This document shows positions 52,942-55,723 of a stretch of DNA of 55,723 nucleotides, piece by piece (the stretch's first letter is position 1; each line of letters opens with the position of its first letter). The position numbers and the translations under genes are program-made. This DNA is from an uncultured Bacteroidota bacterium (GTDB lineage Bacteria > Bacteroidota > Bacteroidia > Flavobacteriales > Flavobacteriaceae): positions 1 to 55,723 of the forward strand of contig CAJXVU010000024.1 in the NCBI GenBank assembly GCA_913062555.1, written 5' to 3'. Under the pieces are notes generated by a model. That model ran no database searches, was not told the DNA's origin, and saw only the letters and a program-made list of their open reading frames with translations.

Positions 52942-55644
52942 TTATAGGTTTTTATCGCGTCGTCTACGTTTGTCATATTTAATATCACTAAGGATACCAG
53001 AACTAATACCAATAAAGAAATTCCAAGAACTATTAGTACTAAAGGGAACCCAAGAAAAATTCATTTTCCAACTTAATAAGTCACGAGAAAAACCAAAGGT
53101 GGTATAGGTTACACCTTTATTTTTTAAATCATATCCTGAAGAGGCGTTAACACTCCATCGTGGTGATAGATCAATATTTCCTGAAAACATCAAGGAGTGA
53201 GAGGATACTTCGTTTTGGCGCCTTGTATTGTTATAATTTACGGCATAAGCAAATCGTAAAGTCCATGGCAGTTTATAACTAAATAGATCACTCGGCTCTT
53301 CTTCCTTTGAATCTTCATCAGAGTTTAATCTCCGATCTGCAAAATCTTCAGGCCTACCAAATAAATCATCGTCACGACCTCCACTTCTTCGAGATTCTTC
53401 TTTAGAGGCATCATCCAAATCGTTATCACCTTCAAAGCTTTTGCTGGACAACGACCAGTTCGCCGAAATATTTGCGCTGGCCAATCTAAATAAGCTTCCG
53501 CCGTTATCTATATTAAATTTATCAATTTTGTTGTTGTTATTATCTAAGGCATATGGATCAAGAGTCGCTCCAAAATTAATACTCAGTTTCTTATTGAAAA
53601 GTTGAGTCCCACCAGATACTCTAACAGGACTCCATTTTAAGGAATCTCCAGCAACGTTATACGATGTTGAAAAGTTCAAACTGTTTAACAGCATAATCTT
53701 TTTCGGTTCTGTAGCAGTACTGTCTTTATCTCTTACTTTGGCTTCAAAATTATTATTTACAGAAAGACCAATAGAGCTTGAAAAGTTATTACCAGGAGCT
53801 CCAAAAATGGATTCTTCAAACCGCGTGTATTCAACTTCTTCTATAGTAGTCCCATTGGCGTCAATGACTTCATAGGTGTCATAATATTTATCAAACGCAG
53901 GAGAAATATTATAACTAATAGATGGCCGAATTACATGTCTTATTTTTTGAATCATTTTATCCTCTCCAAAATCAAAGGTTCCATAAATTGTAGTTCCCAA
54001 ACTCGTAGAAAAATTATAAGTTCTGAATGCATCAAATCCTCTATTTTCAGTAACAATCACTTCATCAGTCGTGAAATCGTAATTTTTCTCAATAGTTTTA
54101 AGTGCCCAAGTTTCTTGATAATTGGCACTAGTACTCATACTGAAATACTTAAATAGTTTAAAATTTGTACTTAATGGAATGCTGTGTTGCATCCCAACTT
54201 TTGCATCCTCGAACATTTCTTTTTTAAAGAATAAAGAATCAGTCGTTTGAATCCTGTTTTCAGCCCGTGAATTGTATTGCAAATTTATATTTTGAATAAT
54301 TCCTTTTTTACTTCCCACTTTTGGTGCGAGTGGATAGACTCTTCCAATGCTTCCTTGAAAAGTTGGTAGGGTCATACTTATCGTCTCCGTATTAGTGTTT
54401 TGAGAATGCGTAGCTGTTAAACTAAAGTTTACCTGTGGCTCACCTTGAAAGGACTTGGCATATGAAATTGATGATGATAAAGTGTTATTTAAGTGATTAG
54501 AATTGTTTAATTGATTAATCGATCTTTGGTAATAAGTACTACTCCCAAGATTGACTGAAGCTGAAAACTGTGAACTCGGATTAGATTTTGCATCTTTTCG
54601 ATGTGACCAACGTAGATTATAAATGGTACTTTTCGAATAATCAGGAAAACCACGTTCACTGCTAATTAGGTTTTCATATCGAAAACCAAGTTGACCACTA
54701 TATTTGTAACGTACCTTATAATTACTGTCTACACGCAAACCATAACTCCCGTTGGTATAATAATCACCTAAAATGGCCAAATCAAAATAGTCACTAACTG
54801 CAAAATAATATCCCCCATTTTGTAAAAAGTAACCCCGATCATTTTGCTCACCAAATGAAGGAAATATAACGCCTGAAGTTCGTTTTTGAGTTAGCGGAAA
54901 ATAAGCAAAAGGCATCCCTATAGGGGTTGGCACATTGGCAATAAACATATTGGTCAATCCTGTAACCACCTTTTTCCCTGGTACAACCTTCGCATTACGC
55001 ATTAAAAAATAATACTCTGGATTTTCTTTGTTCTTTGAAGTGGTAAATTTTCCACGGCTAATAAAATAAACCGAATCGTTTTCCTTTTTTGTGAGATCGG
55101 CAATAATAAATCCACCGCTTTGTTCTGTTCTGGAATTAAAAATTAAAGCTTTTTGAGTATCAAAATTAAATCGGATAGAATCCGGTTCTACAACATCGCT
55201 TCCTTGTTTAAATACCGGAGCTTGACTATAGACTCCTAGAGAGTCTTTTATGCGTCCTGCATGTACTTCATTTTTTGCGTTATCAATAACAATGATACCG
55301 GCAGTAATCTCCATATCTTGATAATTGATTTGGGCATTATCATACAAATAAATTTTATTCTCTTTAGCTTTCATTGACGTATAACCAGAGGCGCTATACG
55401 TAACAAGATCTTTAAAGAGACTTGGCTTAGGAACAATACTATCCTGTTGAATCGTATCTTGAGTTTTAACATTTAGTGGAATACTTTTTACAAAAAGAGA
55501 ATCGCTTTTAGTAGGAATTGTATCCGTTTTTTTGATCGCCTTTATTTTTGTCTTTGTTGGTGGAATATCTTGAGCATAGCTTAAAGTGTTTATAAACACT
55601 GTAAAACTTATGGTGAAAAGGATATGAAAGATGTTTGTTTGCAA
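52942..55644 (-). CDS. lptD: LPS-assembly outer-membrane protein LptD
   Basis: A 900-residue outer-membrane protein. A signal peptide (to about residue 27, ...INTLSYAQ) is followed by an OstA/LptA-like beta-jellyroll (about 80-200, NKIYLYDNAQINYQDMEI, GIIVIDNAKNEVHAG) and a large C-terminal beta-barrel. LptD with LptE inserts LPS into the outer membrane. The start is chosen as TTG 55644; the upstream TTG at 55695 falls in a TACATTTG promoter element (55693-55700), so it would be at or before the transcription start. A Ser/Asp/Glu-rich loop at about 790-820 is notable. It is followed by ridA. Confidence 0.88.
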   Translation of the reverse strand: MQTNIFHILFTISFTVFINTLSYAQDIPPTKTKIKAIKKTDTIPTKSDSLFVKSIPLNVKTQDTIQQDSIVPKPSLFKDLVTYSASGYTSMKAKENKIYLYDNAQINYQDMEITAGIIVIDNAKNEVHAGRIKDSLGVYSQAPVFKQGSDVVEPDSIRFNFDTQKALIFNSRTEQSGGFIIADLTKKENDSVYFISRGKFTTSKNKENPEYYFLMRNAKVVPGKKVVTGLTNMFIANVPTPIGMPFAYFPLTQKRTSGVIFPSFGEQNDRGYFLQNGGYYFAVSDYFDLAILGDYYTNGSYGLRVDSNYKVRYKYSGQLGFRYENLISSERGFPDYSKSTIYNLRWSHRKDAKSNPSSQFSASVNLGSSTYYQRSINQLNNSNHLNNTLSSSISYAKSFQGEPQVNFSLTATHSQNTNTETISMTLPTFQGSIGRVYPLAPKVGSKKGIIQNINLQYNSRAENRIQTTDSLFFKKEMFEDAKVGMQHSIPLSTNFKLFKYFSMSTSANYQETWALKTIEKNYDFTTDEVIVTENRGFDAFRTYNFSTSLGTTIYGTFDFGEDKMIQKIRHVIRPSISYNISPAFDKYYDTYEVIDANGTTIEEVEYTRFEESIFGAPGNNFSSSIGLSVNNNFEAKVRDKDSTATEPKKIMLLNSLNFSTSYNVAGDSLKWSPVRVSGGTQLFNKKLSINFGATLDPYALDNNNNKIDKFNIDNGGSLFRLASANISANWSLSSKSFEGDNDLDDASKEESRRSGGRDDDLFGRPEDFADRRLNSDEDSKEEEPSDLFSYKLPWTLRFAYAVNYNNTRRQNEVSSHSLMFSGNIDLSPRWSVNASSGYDLKNKGVTYTTFGFSRDLLSWKMNFSWVPFSTNSSWNFFIGISSGILSDIKYDKRRRRDKNL

Positions 55645-55692
55645 CGCTTTTAGATGTATTTTTGTAAAAGTATGGCTCGGTTTTTGAAAAGC

Positions 55693-55700
55693 CAAATGTA
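55693..55700 (-). promoter_or_regulatory. Bacteroidota -7 promoter element of lptD
   Basis: TACATTTG on the minus strand is an exact TAnnTTTG match. The start site would lie near 55686, about 40 bases before the TTG start at 55644. The -33 element would lie at or past the window edge. Confidence 0.45.
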
Positions 55701-55723
55701 CATATATTTTTTTGTGATTATTT

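Noticed and set aside
52923..53012. N-terminal extension of RidA into lptD
   Set aside because: RidA proteins start at MKKIITTSKAPAPIGPY; the extra part overlaps the lptD stop.

Overview
The window looks like chromosome from a marine member of the Flavobacteriaceae (Bacteroidota). The DNA is AT-rich and Shine-Dalgarno sites are weak or absent. A few promoters fit the Bacteroidota form TAnnTTTG, and many proteins are lipoproteins. Regulators include membrane-bound AraC proteins and a LytS/LytTR pair, and the protein set (TamB, LptD, DUF4159, THUMP-like methyltransferase, GH95, TPR-tailed serine hydrolases) is typical of that family. No rRNA, tRNA, CRISPR array, transposase or phage gene was seen.

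Region 1 (1-10158, + strand) is a beta-1,3-glucan (laminarin-type) locus. It holds a left-truncated inverting phosphorylase of the GH94/GH149 type, a lipoprotein GH17, a clan GH-A lipoprotein, a lipoprotein GH30, a GPH-type sugar symporter, a 34-residue membrane peptide, two GH17 enzymes without signal peptides, and a 63-residue protein of unknown function. The layout suggests that the envelope lipoproteins debranch and shorten glucan, the symporter imports oligosaccharides, and the cytosolic GH17s and the phosphorylase finish the job. No SusC/SusD pair is present inside the window.

Region 2 (10.4-20.5 kb) is accessory. One half has a membrane-anchored AraC regulator, an S33-type peptidase, a GIN-domain protein and a LACTB-like serine hydrolase. 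The other half, on the minus strand, has a second membrane AraC regulator followed by a tight set of lipoprotein, M23 peptidase lipoprotein and serine hydrolase, then an alpha/beta hydrolase.

Region 3 (20.6-32.7 kb) pairs a minus-strand run (dipeptidyl peptidase IV, GH95 fucosidase-type enzyme, TSUP permease, M1 aminopeptidase) with a divergent VPS10/Asp-box propeller protein and an L-serine dehydratase. This reads as a possible glycoprotein or glycopeptide catabolic block.

Region 4 (32.8-37.8 kb) has a LytTR regulator overlapping its LytS-type kinase, two divergent TPR-tailed serine hydrolases, and a 30-codon remnant that looks like a third serine hydrolase.

Region 5 (37.8-55.7 kb) is core genome: HAD phosphatase, THUMP-like methyltransferase, AI-2E permease, SpoU methyltransferase, DUF4159 protein, RsmE, TsaD, TamB, PfkA, GapA, a GlcNAc-kinase-like ATPase, a GNAT protein, RidA and LptD. 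A perfect LacI-family-like palindrome lies in front of pfkA-gapA, and TamB lacks a normal start codon for its membrane anchor.
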